This document shows, piece after piece, positions 11,721 through 25,000 of a stretch of 64,000 nucleotides of DNA. The DNA comes from Penelope pileata (taxonomy: Eukaryota > Chordata > Aves > Galliformes > Cracidae), in assembly GCA_013396635.1 (NCBI GenBank), contig WBMW01001603.1, forward strand, positions 370,966-434,965. The letters are read 5' to 3'. The position numbers and the translations under genes are program-made. The stretch's first letter is position 1; each line of letters begins with the position of its first letter. Below the pieces are notes generated by a model that had not been told where the DNA came from, did not search any database, and worked only from the letters and a program-made list of their open reading frames with translations.

Positions 11721-13265
11721 GACACAGGGGCTGGCACCAAAGGAAGGGTGGGAGGAAGGTTTCATTGTTACCAGAACAGCCTGAGCCGCACACACTGGGA
11801 ACAGGGCACATGGATGATTCCTGAAGCACCTCACTGCACGAGGCCCAGCCTGACAGCTCGCCCCGTGCTGCTCCAGGACCTCTCCTGGGCCCCACATCAC
11901 TCCATGAAGGGATGGGTCTTGGGCTTTGTTCTGCTCTCAGTGAGAGGCTAAGACACTGCCTTTGTCCCGCACCATGGTTCCCTTCCCTTCGTCAAGGCTG
12001 TCCCTCATGAGGCCATTGGCTTCTAACAATCTGAATTCCTTACTGTCCTAAATATACAAAGGAAAGAGAATCCCCCACATCTGACACTTCTTTTTCCCCC
12101 CCACAAATGCAAGAGAAGGTGATACATGCTGCACAAGGGGCCCAGGAAATCACCTACTTCCACCTCTGTGCTCAGCAGAACACACGAGAAGAGGGAAAAT
12201 CCTCTCCAGAGCACCCGCATGCGTTTATTCTCCTGAGAAGTCACCACCTCAGGATGCAAATACCCACTGAACACTGACCAGACCAGGCTAACCCACCATG
12301 GGGTAAATATAGCCACGTACACGTGGCCATCTCCAGCTCTGCAGATGCCCCAACCCAGCTCTCCCATGTCCCTTACAAATCTCTGCTCTCCAAAGAACAT
12401 AGCTTCATAGTTCACAGCGTCCCATGGGAAATGGGAGTTGCTTGAGAAGTTTGCCTTTCAGTAATGGGAATTATTACAGAGCCCTTCCTGGGGATATTCA
12501 GACATGCTGCCAGAACCACGGACACGAGAGGTCTTGGACTATTTTCACTTTTCCATGGCTGAAGCTTTCTTTGGAAGACAAATCTCCTGGAACACACGTG
12601 CAGGTTGTTGCCTGAGATAACAGTTTTGGTCATGCATTTCTGGTAACAACATCCCGCGCGGTGGTGGCTGGAACCCTCCCCAGGAGCTGGGAAAACACGG
12701 CCAAGCAGAGCTCTGAGCACTGGCAGCCCGTTAAAGATGGTGGCAATAAATGGGAAGAGCTCAAGAAAGGACAAAAAAGCATGTGTGAACAGAAATCTTT
12801 GCTCTAGAAGCTGTGGTCTGGCTAAACTACACTGAACTAGACCAAAGACAAGAAAACCAGTGTATTTTCTTCCCCTTCCTCCTGAGGCCAGAAGCCACTG
12901 TCTGGTCTCCAGCAAATCATGGGAGTGTGAAACTCTCCTAAATTATTTCCATCTCATCTAGCCTGAAGTGCCACCGGGACAGCCGGGTACCATCTGGTTG
13001 CACAACTTTCTGGGCAAACCCTTTCCCCAGGCAATTCCCCATCAGAAGAGATCATTTCAGGTACGGAGCAGAGCCTCCAGCACTGAGTGCTCTGCAGTGA
13101 GAGAGTGGCTGGGACAGCTCTGAAACCTGGGTCTCGTGCATTGGGGGAGCTCCTGACATCTCATTTTATTTAATGCTGCATCATTGGACTCGTAAGTAGG
13201 AAGAAGAATGCCATTTGGTGGCCTGCTGGTGTATGTGAGGGCCTGGATTAATAGCACACCAAAGA
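11721..13265. other. Unique sequence, no supported gene
   Basis: No repeat or exon is recognised. Minus-strand frames of 130 codons (12023-12415) and 167 codons (12412-12915) abut in different registers and have no recognisable domain. They are most likely chance. Confidence 0.5.
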
Positions 13266-13480
13266 GGCAGAGCTAGTGGCTGGAGGCAGGAGATCTGCAT
13301 CCTATGATGGGATCTCCCATAGCTTTCTTCAAAGGTAAATCACTTAACAGCCCTGTGCCTCAGTCTCCCTCCTGCTAAATCACTGCAATGTTTGTCTACC
13401 TCCTAAGATGCTGCTGGGCTTATTTAATTAATATTCACACGGCATCCCGAGATAAAGCCGTTCTATAAATGTATTGTGTG
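13266..13480 (+). repeat. MIR SINE, near full length, diverged
   Basis: Blocks appear in family order: 'gctagtggctggaggcagga' (13271-13290), a worn box-B-like stretch, then 'aaatcacttaacagccctgt' (13336-13355) and 'gcctcagtctccctcctg' (13357-13374). These match the family's 'aagtcacttaacctctctgtgcctcagtttcccc' in spacing. The 3' part with 'cgagataaagccgttctata' (13448-13467) is in the position of the family's end. An ancient amniote SINE with no coding content. Confidence 0.75.
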
Positions 13481-16400
13481 GCTTGTAATCTTTTGATGTT
13501 TCCATGCAAAGGAGACATCACAGAGCACAGGAATACCCTGGGAGAGTTCTGAGTCTGCTTTTCACTTCCAAGAGCTCTTTTCTTGCAGTGACCCCTCCTT
13601 TTAGCAGCATATTCACCTTGGCCTCCCGGCAGTGGGAGCAATGTGCAGCATCCCTGCTCCGCGCTTCCACAAGCCATGAAAACCTGCTGTTATGACCAGA
13701 GAGAAGTAACCAGCACTGTTATTTGTATCATTTGCTGAGGTTTGGAACCTAGAATTAATTTTCAAATTGAGTCCAAACGCTGCCTATTTCATACATATCT
13801 GGGTAGCAGAAAAGAGCCCTTTTAGCAACAGAAGCAAACAGAGCTACAATCAAGCAGCTCAAGGCACAACCCTCTAATAGTTCAGTAATCAGTAATAATC
13901 AACCCTTCTCTTTATGTTCAGGGAGACCTAATAGAACCCAGCTACTCTACAGTGAATACATTTTCATTTATAAGACTAAATGCAAGCATACGTTATCTAC
14001 TTAATTAAAATCTAAATTCTCTAACCAACCATTTGTTGTTTCTCCTGGGTGCATGTTACATACATTACTGGTGTTTTGAAAATCCAGTGCTGAATTCCAG
14101 TGCTAATGGATTAAAATAACTCGATGAAACGTTTCATTTGCAGCATGTGGTTATGAAAGAACGCAAAATCCTCTGACGCTGTGCTTGCAGTGAGCTCCTT
14201 CCTATCACTAGTCTCAGAGCATGGAAGTCCTCTGGATCTGCCTGACTTAGGGGAAGAAAAGCCAGCAGAAATTAATTATCAGTTTGGACTGAAAGGAGGA
14301 CTCCCACCATGAGATGGCCCTTCTCTGACTCAGTGCTGTTTTTAAAGCCTTTTTGGGTGGCCGTGCTGAGTTAGCTTGGTCTGTGTGTGCGTGGCACTAA
14401 CCACCACCGCCAGCACCTCCCCCTGCGGAGTCTGCACTCCCACAGCCCAAAGAGGAATCCCTCAGCACATAGGGACTAAACCTTTCCAGAAAGCTGGGAC
14501 ATCTCTGGTAAGAATCTGAATGTCATTGCTTTGCTGGTGATGAAACATCCACTTCCAAGCTCAGAAAATGGGCATCTTCAGCATTCCAACTTCTGAACAC
14601 CTTCCAAGGGTCACAGCCTTTACCACTGGTGCTAAACCTGGCTCATTCTGCAGCTCTCAGAGATCACCTTTTAGTGTTCCTCTATCTCCTCTGCATAGGT
14701 GTTAAATACCACTCAGCTGTTCTGAGTGTCATGAAGAGTTCCCTCCAGAGAGGAGCAGGCAGGGAAGAAGCAAGAAGAGCAAAGAGGTTCAGGAGAGGCT
14801 GCACCAAACTGAGGCCAACAGCTGCTGCTCTTCAATGGGAGGAACCTCCTAGCAGCTTCACATCACTACTGCAAGCCACAATACATGTCGATGCCACCAG
14901 GAATTCTGCTTTGCTTCCAGCAGATGAAAAGTGAAAGGGCACCTCCTTCAAGCCATTCAGTCTCCTCTGCGTTATAATTACAAACAGTTTCTGTCTTCAA
15001 TAGGGTTTTGATTCAGGTAACTCATTACCCCCAAGAGCCATTTGTGAGACTAAATTGCAAATGCAAATTAATGCCAGCTCTGCTTTGACAATAATGGTTT
15101 GTTTTTCCTCTTTTGTACTTTGCTAACCTCCATTTTTGGACATTTGTGATATAAAGCAGGAATCCAGAGCAGAGTTGCCAGGGGACAGAGATGGTTTTGT
15201 GCTCCTTTTTAATAAGATGCTCTCCCGTGCTCCCTTGGTGCAGTATTGATGTGTCAGGCAGTCCCAGTGTGGTCAGAACCATACAGAACCAAACACACAG
15301 ACATCAGCACCTCTCTGGCTGCAGCCCCGTGCCAGGGTTTTCCTCCATTAGCTGAGGCAGTGGAGTTATTTGCTGTGGTTACAGGCAGGAATTCCCCAGC
15401 CTCTCTGCACACTCCCTGCACAATGGGCAATTGTTCTGGGTATTGCTGTAACAGAGCAGGAGCAGCTCCGTCTCCTCTGCAAGGAAAGTGAAACTCTCCA
15501 ACAACAGGAGCCTGTTGTACCTCCACCTGTACTTGTTGACATGCTTTGCTCACCAACTAGCCATCTTATTTTATCATGTCATTATATTAAAATTGTTCTG
15601 CATGCTCTTCTTTGTGACTCGTGGCTGTGCATCCAGCGTGGCTCTGCCTGAAATCATGCACAGCCAAAGGCCACCACTATTCTTTGAGAAGAAAGAGCAG
15701 TAAATACAAGAGCTGCAAAGCTGTGCCGCTGCTCCTCGCTGAGACAATACGTGACCACAATAACAGTGTGCAGCAACACGAGTTTTTGGAGTTGCTTTAA
15801 AAGGGCAGAAGTGTGTGCACAGTGATGCTGCATTGATCCAACACAGCTTACCCACACGCTCACATCAAAAGGAGAGGGGGGGTCCTCTGTGCTCTCCACC
15901 AAACACACAAAAGGCCAAACAGGTAAAACTGACCAAATAATTATTGTTAAAAACTGGAAGTAAGCCAGAAATCCCGACCCCAGGGGATGTCTGGAACACA
16001 GAGCCATTGCTGCTGCTGGTCCCTGCCGGTGTCACAACAAAAGGCCAACGTTGTTATGTATTGCCCTTTATTCCCATAGCATTTGATGTCTCTAATGCAG
16101 CCTGCACACAGGAGTGTGATGAAGTGCTCTTACTTCCATTTCCCATATGAGGAAGAGAGACATAGCCTCATACTCTCAAAAGGCACTCGAGCATCTAACG
16201 CCCTTGGAAATCAGCTGTAGTGGAGCTCTGAGATACCCACAAAAACACATACTGAGGGACTCACCTGGACCTCCCAGCACTGCGAGCTGATGTGATCCCT
16301 CGCTGAGAGCCCCAAGCTGTGACAGATGTGTGCCCTGGGAGCGGGAGCACAGCTGCAGCCCCAGGGATGGAGCAGCTCCCGAGGCCCAGTGCCTGCTGCT

Positions 16401-16855
16401 GCGGTACCCAGGGGCTCGGCCAGCCCTGCCAGGGGTCCCTGCCAGCATGCCCTGCAGGAGGAAAGCTGCACCTCCAGCACAGCACCAGCTCTGCATCAGC
16501 ACCCAGCACCAAGGCTGGGGGACATGTTTCAGAGTACCTTTTCTCTACAGAGTTAGTTCAGTGAGGGTCCCACCATAGGTCACCAGCGCTGCACATCCTC
16601 CTGGCTCCCTCCCCTAGCTGCACATCACCCAGCACAGCACCATCCTGCTGGCAGCCACAGACAGCAGGGACCTGGGAGCTGCATTTAACTGCCCAAATCA
16701 CCCCCTGCAGCCTAAATCATGGCATGCTACAGCTCAGCCAGAAGCTCTCAAGTCAGAGCTGTGATGATGACTCTCACCTGGCTCTGCATCATTTAGATCT
16801 GTTGTAATTAGCAGTGAATTACTCCTGTTTTTCTACAAGTGGAGGCATTTTCAGG
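13481..16855. other. Unique sequence, no supported gene
   Basis: No exon or repeat is recognised over 3.4 kb. An AT-rich patch at about 15020-15160 holds a perfect octamer ATGCAAAT (POU-type site) at 15061-15068 followed by TAATG. It could be a small regulatory element. A second AT-rich patch is at 13960-14160. Overlapping frames near 16176-16578 lie on both strands in GC-rich sequence and look like chance. Confidence 0.5.
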
Positions 16856-17000
16856 CCCCTCTACATGAGAACCCTAGCTCTGATCCTGACTTGTTCCATT
16901 GCCTTCAGTAAATTGTTCTTCATCTTTCTGTGTCCCCATCTGGAAGAGGCAGCTAGTGGTGCTCACCTCAGAGTTGATGGATTAACTTGTTACTAATTCC
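16856..17000 (+). repeat. Degraded MIR-type SINE fragment
   Basis: The order 'gaaccctagctctgatcc' (16869-16886), 'cttcagtaaattgttctt' (16903-16920) and 'tttctgtgtccccatctg' (16924-16941) parallels the family's 'gggttctagtcccggctc', 'gcaagtcacttaac' and 'ctgtgcctcagtttccccatctg'. Diverged, 5' half incomplete. Confidence 0.55.
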
Positions 17001-19195
17001 ACTGTGTTCAACAAGTACAGAGCACCTCTTACTAATCAGCAGAAACTTATTAATTCTCATTATGAGCGCTTCTCATGTCCTTTCTGATAAAGCTCACTGG
17101 GAGATACAATAGTTCCACAGAACAGAGGCAGAATCCTTTGGAAAATCAGCAGGAAAAAAACCCAAATCAACATATTTCCTTGCAAAAATAACTGTATCAC
17201 TATGGGAATTTGCCCCACATTAGATTTCCAGAGGAATTTTCCACTCTTTCAACTTCTTAATATTAAAGGCTTTTCCCCACAGAGAAATTGCCTCTTTAAC
17301 CCAAGTTTTCTGGGTAATGGGACAGGAAATGGGTTTTCATGGCAGAGAATGGAGCTGGTTCCTCTGCAGCTGCAGCCCTGGGGGCTCTGTGCTTTGTGCC
17401 CTGCACACAGGGCTGACACCGGCCTTCCCAGCCGGCTGCCAGCTCCATCACTCCTCTCCTTCCCAGGCCAAGGTGCCAGAAAAGCAGCAGAAAGCCCCTC
17501 AGGGAATCCCTCACTGCAGCACAACGCATCTGCTTGGATTTGGCTCTCTGGGGAGCTCCCATCCCATCCTACCCCATCCCATCCCAGCACCAGGCTGGGC
17601 TCTGCTAAGAGACCTGGATGCATTATCCTCTGGGGAATATCAGTTCCTATTGCCTCCCTTGTGCCTCCTTTGGCAAGAACAGGAGTAAGGTATATTTTTG
17701 GTCGTTTATATTTGTTTTAAATTTAATTTATTTACTTTATCTGGCTGACATTTTGACTTTGACTATTAGCTGCTTGGAACAGATACCATCTCTTGTTATG
17801 CATATTCATGATAACCATCATCTCTGCTGACACAGTCACCTTCAGAGCTGCAAGGATGAGCCACCCCAACCTGCAACAGCACCCACCCCCACCCTCTTTA
17901 CCTACCTGAGGACAAAAAAGAAGACCTCAAAAATTATTTATAGAAAAAGCCTGTTTCACTTCTGTTACTTTCCCCTGAATTCCTTATGTGAGTTCAGCTA
18001 TCAAATTCAGGCTTCATTTCGAGTCCACCCATAAGTAGAATGCTCCTCATTTTTGCATGTAACTGTTACTGAAAATGCATTTTGATTTGGAGACCTTCAT
18101 TTGGCTCCGAGCTCTTGGGCAAGCAGGAAGGCCATGTCCCAAATGGAAGGAACAACAAAGACCCCTTAATGCCTTAACAGCAAAACCAGCAATCCAGACC
18201 ACACCTCACGTCGGGTCTGTGGCGATGCCACCTGACCTAGCTCAGCCCCCTTTTCCCCCCTCTGGCACGTTCTCCCCTACATAATGTGACCCACCCAGCT
18301 GTCCCTCACCACCCTTCCCTAACCCCCTGCTCTGCCACCCCAGGTCTGCACCGTGCCTGTTCCCATATGCCCTTCCTTCCCACCTCCCTTCTCTGAAGGC
18401 CAGGACCCAGTAGGTGATGGGAGAGGCTGGAGGGTCTCTCCCATGCTGCACGTCAAATCCTTTCCTTTCCAGGAAGCAGATGTTCCCTCCCCACACAGCA
18501 CACAACAGAACTAAGGGAGAACTCCTTTCTGATGGTTTCCTGTCACCCGAGCAGCCTGCACACGTGCCCGATGCCATCAGGGACAGAGAGCAAGGAGGGG
18601 GCCAGCTGAGCCAGCCAGGCACAGGCACTCAGCCCCGCTGCCTCCCGCGGAGCAGCACGCTGCTGTTTTAAAGGCTGCCTGGAGGTGGAGTCTCCCCAAA
18701 ACGCAGCCATTTCTGCACCACCTTCCTGTGCCTGGGTGGGCTGTTCTCAGCTGCAGGCTCACTGCGGCAGCAGTATTTTGCTTGCAACCCAATACACAGA
18801 AATGTTAATAGGGTGTCTGAAGAGACATTTTAGTTGCGAGCAGCATGTTGTGTTTCCTAGTTGAAAGCACACCAGTGCCCCCATAAAAGTAATATAATCT
18901 CGGGAGCAGAAGGAGTGCTGCTGGAAGGGCTGCTTAGAGCCGAGCAGCTTCCTGCTGCATTTCCTCAGGAAGAGCCCCCAGGATGGCTGTGCAGCAGCTA
19001 CTGAGCCGGCTGCTGGGCTCCGTCCAGCTCTCACCAGGGGTCTCCTGGGTCCTCTCTGCTCTCCTGAGCACCTCTCAGATTCTGCTCAGCACCACCAAAG
19101 AGCAGGGAGGCTGCACCCTGCCCGATTATTATTATGTCTACTGTTTTAACCATATGTCCATTCTCTTTAAAGCACAGCTTTGGGAATACAAGGGC
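17001..19195. other. Unique sequence, no supported gene
   Basis: A 172-codon plus frame (17202-17720) faces a 124-codon minus frame over the same bases, with no domain. A short CCATC-type repeat lies at about 17558-17586. The AT-rich stretch at 18780-18905 and the AT-rich 17700-17830 stretch have no recognised function. Confidence 0.5.
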
Positions 19196-19330
19196 TGTGT
19201 TCAGTTCTGGCCCCGAGACCAGATCTTTCTGTATAACCTTGGGAAGGAAATTAAGTATCTATGAACTCCAATTCTCTTTCTGCAAAATGGGGAGCACAGT
19301 ACTTTATCTGATCAGTCTGTTGGCTCAGTG
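19196..19330 (+). repeat. MIR-type SINE fragment
   Basis: Seen in family order: 'tgttcagttctggccccgag' (19199-19218), 'gtataaccttgggaagga' (19231-19248), 'aattctctttctgcaaaatg' (19270-19289), then 'gggagcacagtac'. This matches the family's 'ttctagtcccggctc', 'tgaccttgggcaagtc' and 'cctcagtttccccatctgtaaaatggg' in order and spacing. The plus-strand frames here come from the SINE. Confidence 0.65.
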
Positions 19331-19380
19331 ACCCGGGGCCTGCACAGGGCTGGGCAGATCCACACACACCAAACAAATGC

Positions 19381-19455
19381 CATCATCACTACTATAGAAC
19401 ATCACTACTATAGACTACTATAGAACATCACTACTAAACATCACTACCATAGAAG
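19381..19455. repeat. Short imperfect tandem repeat (about 16-bp unit)
   Basis: The unit 'catcactactatagaa' recurs about four times with small deletions and an extra partial copy ('ctactatagaa' at about 19414-19424). The irregular phase suggests replication slippage. A possible length-polymorphic marker. Confidence 0.8.
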
Positions 19456-20285
19456 TGAACATTATTCTTTGGGGGCATCCGGTGTTACAGTGTGTTCAGC
19501 TGCTGCTTAGCCTCAGCATTACATATCCTAGCCTGTACACTCACCATTTGTGTGCTCTCTTTTATAGTCTCCATAAAAGCAAGCAGAAAGAATATCCTGT
19601 CCTGCTAATACATTCAAGCAAACCCATTAAGATATCTCTAGCTGCAGTCTAAAACTGAGGGAGCAGGCTGACAGTGCAGGGCTGCTGCTTTCTCTGACGT
19701 CCAGGCTTCCTGTGCCATGCCTTCCCCTGCGAGACCGATTGCAAGAACAAGAGCATTAGTTATGGTCACCTAGCAATGTAACTAGGTCTCAGGGGAATCT
19801 GCAGCCTGCCTGTCATGTGGAGCTCTGGCCTGGAGCATCTGTTAACTCACCCATGCTGATCAGCAGAGTGTAAGGGAAGCGTGCATGTGGGGAATGGAGG
19901 GCAGTTGAGCCCCAGAGGTTGAGTCCTTCGACCCTGGATGAATCAGTTCACTCGCTATTAAAACAGCTACATGCACAAAACCTAAGTTCTGGCCAGGGAA
20001 AGCTCAGTAGTGTACTACAGGATAAATGAGGAAGGATAAAAATGAAAGCATTTGTCCACAGCAAAAGTGCCAGACTCCATCAGACAAGATTTAGTTCCCC
20101 AAGAGTGTTAAAAACACTCCTGCTTATGCCATCCATCGTCACTCTGCCATACCCAAACATTATTTCTGTGAGAAGCCAGGACGTGCCTCCAACGCCTTCT
20201 GAACTGGCAGTGCCTGTTTCAGACAAGATGGATAGGATATAAGGGGAGAGAAAGCTGCAGGACCTGTCCCCAGCCAGACTCGCAG
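19456..20285. other. Unique sequence, no supported gene
   Basis: No repeat, RNA gene or exon is recognised. Open frames are 65-66 codons and featureless. Confidence 0.5.
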
Positions 20286-20294
20286 TGCAGAACT

Positions 20295-20375
20295 CACGTC
20301 TCCACCAAAGACAGCGGAGTTACTCCAGTTTACATCGGCTGAGAATCTGAATCAGATCTGCATTTTACTACTCTC
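20295..20375 (+). repeat. Ancient unclassified interspersed repeat, copy A
   Basis: The core 'ggagttactccagtttacat' (20316-20335) followed by 'cggctgagaatctgaatcag' (20336-20355) is a pattern I recall from interspersed repeats of turtles, crocodilians and birds. A 21-bp piece (20329-20349) matches the reverse complement of 52809-52829 with about three mismatches, which supports repeat identity from within this window. The family is not assigned. Confidence 0.5.
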
Positions 20376-23329
20376 AGATCATAACATTTGGATGGGATCT
20401 TACAACAGGAACGCAAACAGCTCAGGCCACAAAACCTTGAAACAAGCACCCCCTGTCCCATAGCGGAGAGTATTTATGTTGTGCAGCATTTGGGGTGGCT
20501 CAGCAGCACTGGTGGGGAACCAAAGCCCCAAAGTCTAGACAGAGTGAATAAATCTGCAGCTTGTCAAGCTGGTAAGGAAAAAAGGCTTATTTGTTTTCTG
20601 TATGAATAAAGTTCACTTTAACCTTTGTTCCACTAGGCTGCAATTCTGCAAAGTATGGAGAATTCCTGCAATGGGAGCAGAGGGTATTCAGTAGGCCTCA
20701 AAGCTGTACTTTTGCATGAATTAACAAAAACTCAGTGTTCTGTGCAAACCTTATTTGACTGTAAGTTGAGCTTCTTAATTGAGAAGCCACTTTTTACCTG
20801 ATTCAGAGAACCTTAGAAATCAGATTTGGAGCCTTCATTCGGAATGACAGTTTGCCCTGGTTCCATTGTAAATCTAGCCCAGGTGCCATGCTGTCTCTGC
20901 TCTGCATTAAAGCTGTGGGCTGCAGTGATAAGAGGCCCACAGGGAGTGGGATGGCCATACAGGATTCGGGTTTCAGCACTACCTACCTCCAAGGTGTGTC
21001 CCAGCTTTCTAACTACGTGCAGCTCAAAATGCTCCTGGCCCCTCTCTGAGGAGCCATGCTCACCTCAGTCATTCGAATCCTCCCCCCTGCAAGATTCTCC
21101 CTCCTCCGGTCACTGTGAGCTGGAAGAACAAATATTCATGACCTCACACTAAGGAACCTATTCTCTGTCCTCTCAAAGGTATTTTTTCCACAATTGTTCC
21201 TTGCTACTAAGAGGCAGCATGACACCATATCCCCCAGAACACCCCCTGCACTGGACCACACATCCTTCAGAGCAGCAGAGACAGTAACAATAACACCAAA
21301 GACATAATGACTTCAGCACTCCATAGGATCTAAATGCATTTCGAGTGTTTATATTGCTAGCAAACTAACCTGTTAGCTTGGTCACTATTCCTGGTTTTAT
21401 GAGCAAAGGGCTGGTAAGGGAGATGCATCCCCACCTGAATCAAGACTGCAAACCAAACGGCCTATATGGATTTGCTCCTTCTCTTCCTACTCATCCCAGC
21501 CCTCCGCTAGAAAAGCAGCCTGGTGTGAAACCAGGAGAGAGGAAAAGACAAGGAGTCCCTGCCCTCCTCTCCCAGGGATGGTGGAGAGCTTCCTACTGTC
21601 TCAGTAAGGGCTGAGGAGTGGTCTCAGTCCATTTATGAGATGGGACCACTGGAGGGAAACAGTTATGAAAGCATAAAGGGTTGTGTGCTTAAAAGCTTGT
21701 GAAACTCATTACTTTTGTTGAAGTGCTCTCTGAGCAGCATTGCTGTGCATTATGCTCTGTAAAGACTCAGATGTCTTTTTTGTTGTGCTTCACCCTGGCT
21801 ATTAAGAGATATATTCCAGGCTTCCAATTCATTGTATGAAGTCATCTGAGTTTTCTTCAGAGGAAACCAATGCCTTTTCAACAAATAAACAGAAGGAAAG
21901 AGTTCCCCTTTCTTTCTGGCACTGTTGCTGGCGATGACAAGGACTTCCAGCTCTCCAACAAAACTGCTCCAGGTTGGATGCTCAAGCACTGTGCACAGGA
22001 GCAGGTCATTGCCTTTAACAAAGCATAACTACATTACACCAGCTTGGGATTTGGCCCTACGTGTTCAAGCCCTCTTCAGCTCTCTGCCATACGTTTGCTG
22101 AGCTGTGGCCTGTACCACTGCTTGCTGATTTTTCTTGATGTGTCATCTCTCTGACATTCTTTGGGAGGGATGATAACAGCCTGCCTCCTTGAGAATCAAT
22201 AGTTTCCTTTGCATCAAAGCAAGGATTGAGGTCAAGATCCAGCTGCTACTGAATGGTGGGTTTAAAACAATGGCTTTTAGTGGAGACCAAGCTGATCTGC
22301 TGCGAGCTCTGCTTTGGGGACAGGCCAGAGGAGTGGGCTGAGAACGGATCCTCGCACCTTCTGCTCAGAGCAGACTGCTTTGGTGACAAACACGACAGTG
22401 CTCGCTGACAGAGATGGAGGGGCTGATCAGAGAACACACGGGCTAGCTGCTGTCTGCAGGAACTGATCCAATACAAGCACTCATGCAGAGAAAGAACACT
22501 CCACTTTCACAAGAGAAGAAAAAGATGCTTAAAAGAAAATCTGCACACGGCACAGCCATGGTCACAATGCTGTTCTGAGAAGGCCACAGAGGGACGCAGC
22601 CTGAGGAAGTCCAGCAGGGACAGGGCACCTTGCCGTCGTCCATGAAGAGTCCTGCAGATCACTGGTTTCCAGTATGAGTAAGAGATGGATTAAATACCAT
22701 TCAGATATATGACATGGCCATGTTATACTCTCAGGGATTTTATCCAGTCTGTTATGCTTTAAAACAAGTAAAAAAACAAACAAAAAAACAACAGGAAAAA
22801 TGCCTGGACCGGGAGGAGAGCAGCAGGGCTACGAGCAGACCCCAGGGCCCCCTCTCCCGCTGCAAGGCAGCCCACCCTCCTGTCTCTAGGCAGCTCCTCC
22901 AGCAGGCAGCATGGCACGGTCTGACTGCCTGGGGCTCCTCAGGGAGCACTCCTCTGACCTCAACAAGGCACCAGCCTGGGGAGCTGCTGGAGAGCACACA
23001 CAGTGTACCAGGCCGCACTAGCACCCCTGTGCTCCTGGGTGATCTGCTCCTCTGACACATCTCCGCATCTCTGCAGCTCATCTGGGGTGGAAGCAGCCTT
23101 CCCCTTCTCCTCCAGAGCCTTCTGATTTCTGCTCAAGTGCAGAGACAGTTCCTGCTCCCTCCAGCCTTGGAAACGAACATGATGGTTTCAATGGGGGCAT
23201 CTATGGAGAATAAAGCAAAAGGGATTTTGGCCCTCCCTGGGGAGTGCTGAGCAGCACAGCTTCCATCCAGTCTCTATCTTTTTCGCTGATCCACAGCCCC
23301 AACTTGAAACGTTGCCTCCTGAGCTGCTG
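20376..23329. other. Unique sequence apart from one short repeat copy; no supported gene
   Basis: Apart from the short repeat at about 22022-22062, no repeat or exon is recognised. An A-rich tract lies at 22768-22800. Plus and minus frames at 22714-23081 overlap almost completely and have no domain. Confidence 0.5.
22022..22062 (+). repeat. Ancient unclassified interspersed repeat, copy B (weak)
   Basis: The stretch 'attacaccagcttgggatt' (22033-22050), then 'tggccct', resembles copy A at 20.3 kb and the family's 'ttacaccagctgaggatctggccc'. It is short and diverged, so this is a weaker call than copies A and C. Confidence 0.35.
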
Positions 23330-23830
23330 TTGAAAGCCAGCTGTCTACCATTTATATTGTTAATTCATTAAAACCAGTTCTTTATCCTCTCAGGAAATCA
23401 CGGCAGCCCTGCTTACTGGCAGACAATAACATTCGAGGGCTTGCTGCTGCAATCGCTGACAATATCAATTATTTAGTTTTCTGCCAATTCCTATTAGACT
23501 TTTCAGGCTAGAGAATTTACACTGTGTTATTGAATTAAAAAACAGCTAAAAGCTTTAGGGAATCCAAACTAATTAGCCGGCATTTGTAAACCCCTTTGTT
23601 CATGGTAATTTGTTTACAAGAGTAGCTCAACCTTTTAATTACGGGCACAATCACAGGCCATACACTGTGCCATTACAGGTGGGATTGTTTGTTTGGTGCA
23701 AGAAGGGCAAATATGGGGAAGCTAATTTTGCTTTAATGAGCTGTGGTGACCCTGCTTGGCATTAGGTGACCTAAAATACAAGTGTGTCTATAATTATAAC
23801 TAAGAAAAAATAACACTTCAAATGCTTTGA
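23330..23830. promoter_or_regulatory. Candidate conserved noncoding element, AT-rich
   Basis: An AT-rich unique block with a perfect CTAATTAG palindrome at 23569-23576, 'tcaattatttag' near 23465, 'tgttaattcatt' near 23359 and 'cttttaattacggg' near 23631. It is bounded on the 5' side by GC-rich unique DNA. There are no frames of note. The composition matches the other candidate elements in the window. Conservation has not been tested. Confidence 0.35.
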
Positions 23831-25000
23831 GTGGGCCAGAAATCATCAGCATCCAATTGTGTCAGCAATACAACTCCACAGCCCTGATTCTCGCTTGGTT
23901 GTTGGCCTTTTTTGTAGACCTCATCTCAAGATATCTCTTCATCCTTTTGCCTGTTCCCATCGCTTTGTGTTGTCCTTCTGCACTGGACTCAAAGGACGAA
24001 TGGTTTAGTTACTAGGGAACAGGAGATGTCCCCACTCACGACGATGGTCCTGTCGTGCTCCTGCTGTGCCAGTCTGTGCTCACCTCTGCAGCAGCAGGCA
24101 GCCCTCCCGTGCTGTAAGGCATCGCTGCAAATCATGATCTCCCAACAAAGTTTTACAGGTCCTTTCCCTTTAGCATGAGAACAAGGTTTTCATTTTGGAA
24201 GAAGTGCTGAGGTTCTTATTGCAAGAGGATTTTTAGTCCATCAAGTAGGAAGCAATGGCGGACTGTTTGGGTTCTGTTTTGATTGCTTTACCAGACTGAA
24301 TTACTGGGCAGAACTGTTCCATGGAACTGGGCAGAAGTGTTTGGGCTGAGATCCCAGGAGCAGGTTTCCTGCCGGCAGTCTGTGACCATGTCTCCTTATG
24401 CAGCAACACATGGACATGTAAATAAAGCAGCCAAAGAACGTTTCCCAGCTGCATCTGCTTTCTTCAGACGGGCAAAGATCCTGAGCAGACCTCGTCCAAA
24501 TCAACAGGGAAAATCTTGACATTCGCTTTGACACTGAATAGAAATTCTGAGTATGTTTATTTCTGGGGAAAGAGATGATAACAGAAGGGAAGGGAAGCAA
24601 AGTGAGATGTCTCTCAACAAGGGAATATTCAGCAGATTATAGGAAAATGTGCAGTGGGAAGACTGCACAGTTAAGTTCCAGTTCATTTTGAATAGTTCCA
24701 AGAAACTTGTTCGTACAAAATCTGTCCGCTGTTTTTCCCCCTCTATTATTCTGTTTTCCAGCCTGTTCCTGGCTCACGTTCTCTCCTGTGTCGCTGAGGC
24801 CCCTGGATGCCTGCACAGCCAGCACACAGCCAGGTAGCTCTCAGCATTACATCCCGCTTTGCTCTGGTGCCAGAACATCACATTTCAGTAGGGCAGCTGA
24901 TTTAATCTCTTTAGGAATTCTGTTATGAGGCTCAAATAGCATCAATAAAAACGGAGCTGGGCACAAGTGTCCCTCAGACATCCAGGTCCTCTGGACCACA
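23831..25000. other. Unique sequence, no supported gene
   Basis: No exon, RNA gene or repeat is recognised. Overlapping 60-99-codon frames occur on both strands at 24233-24928. Confidence 0.5.
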
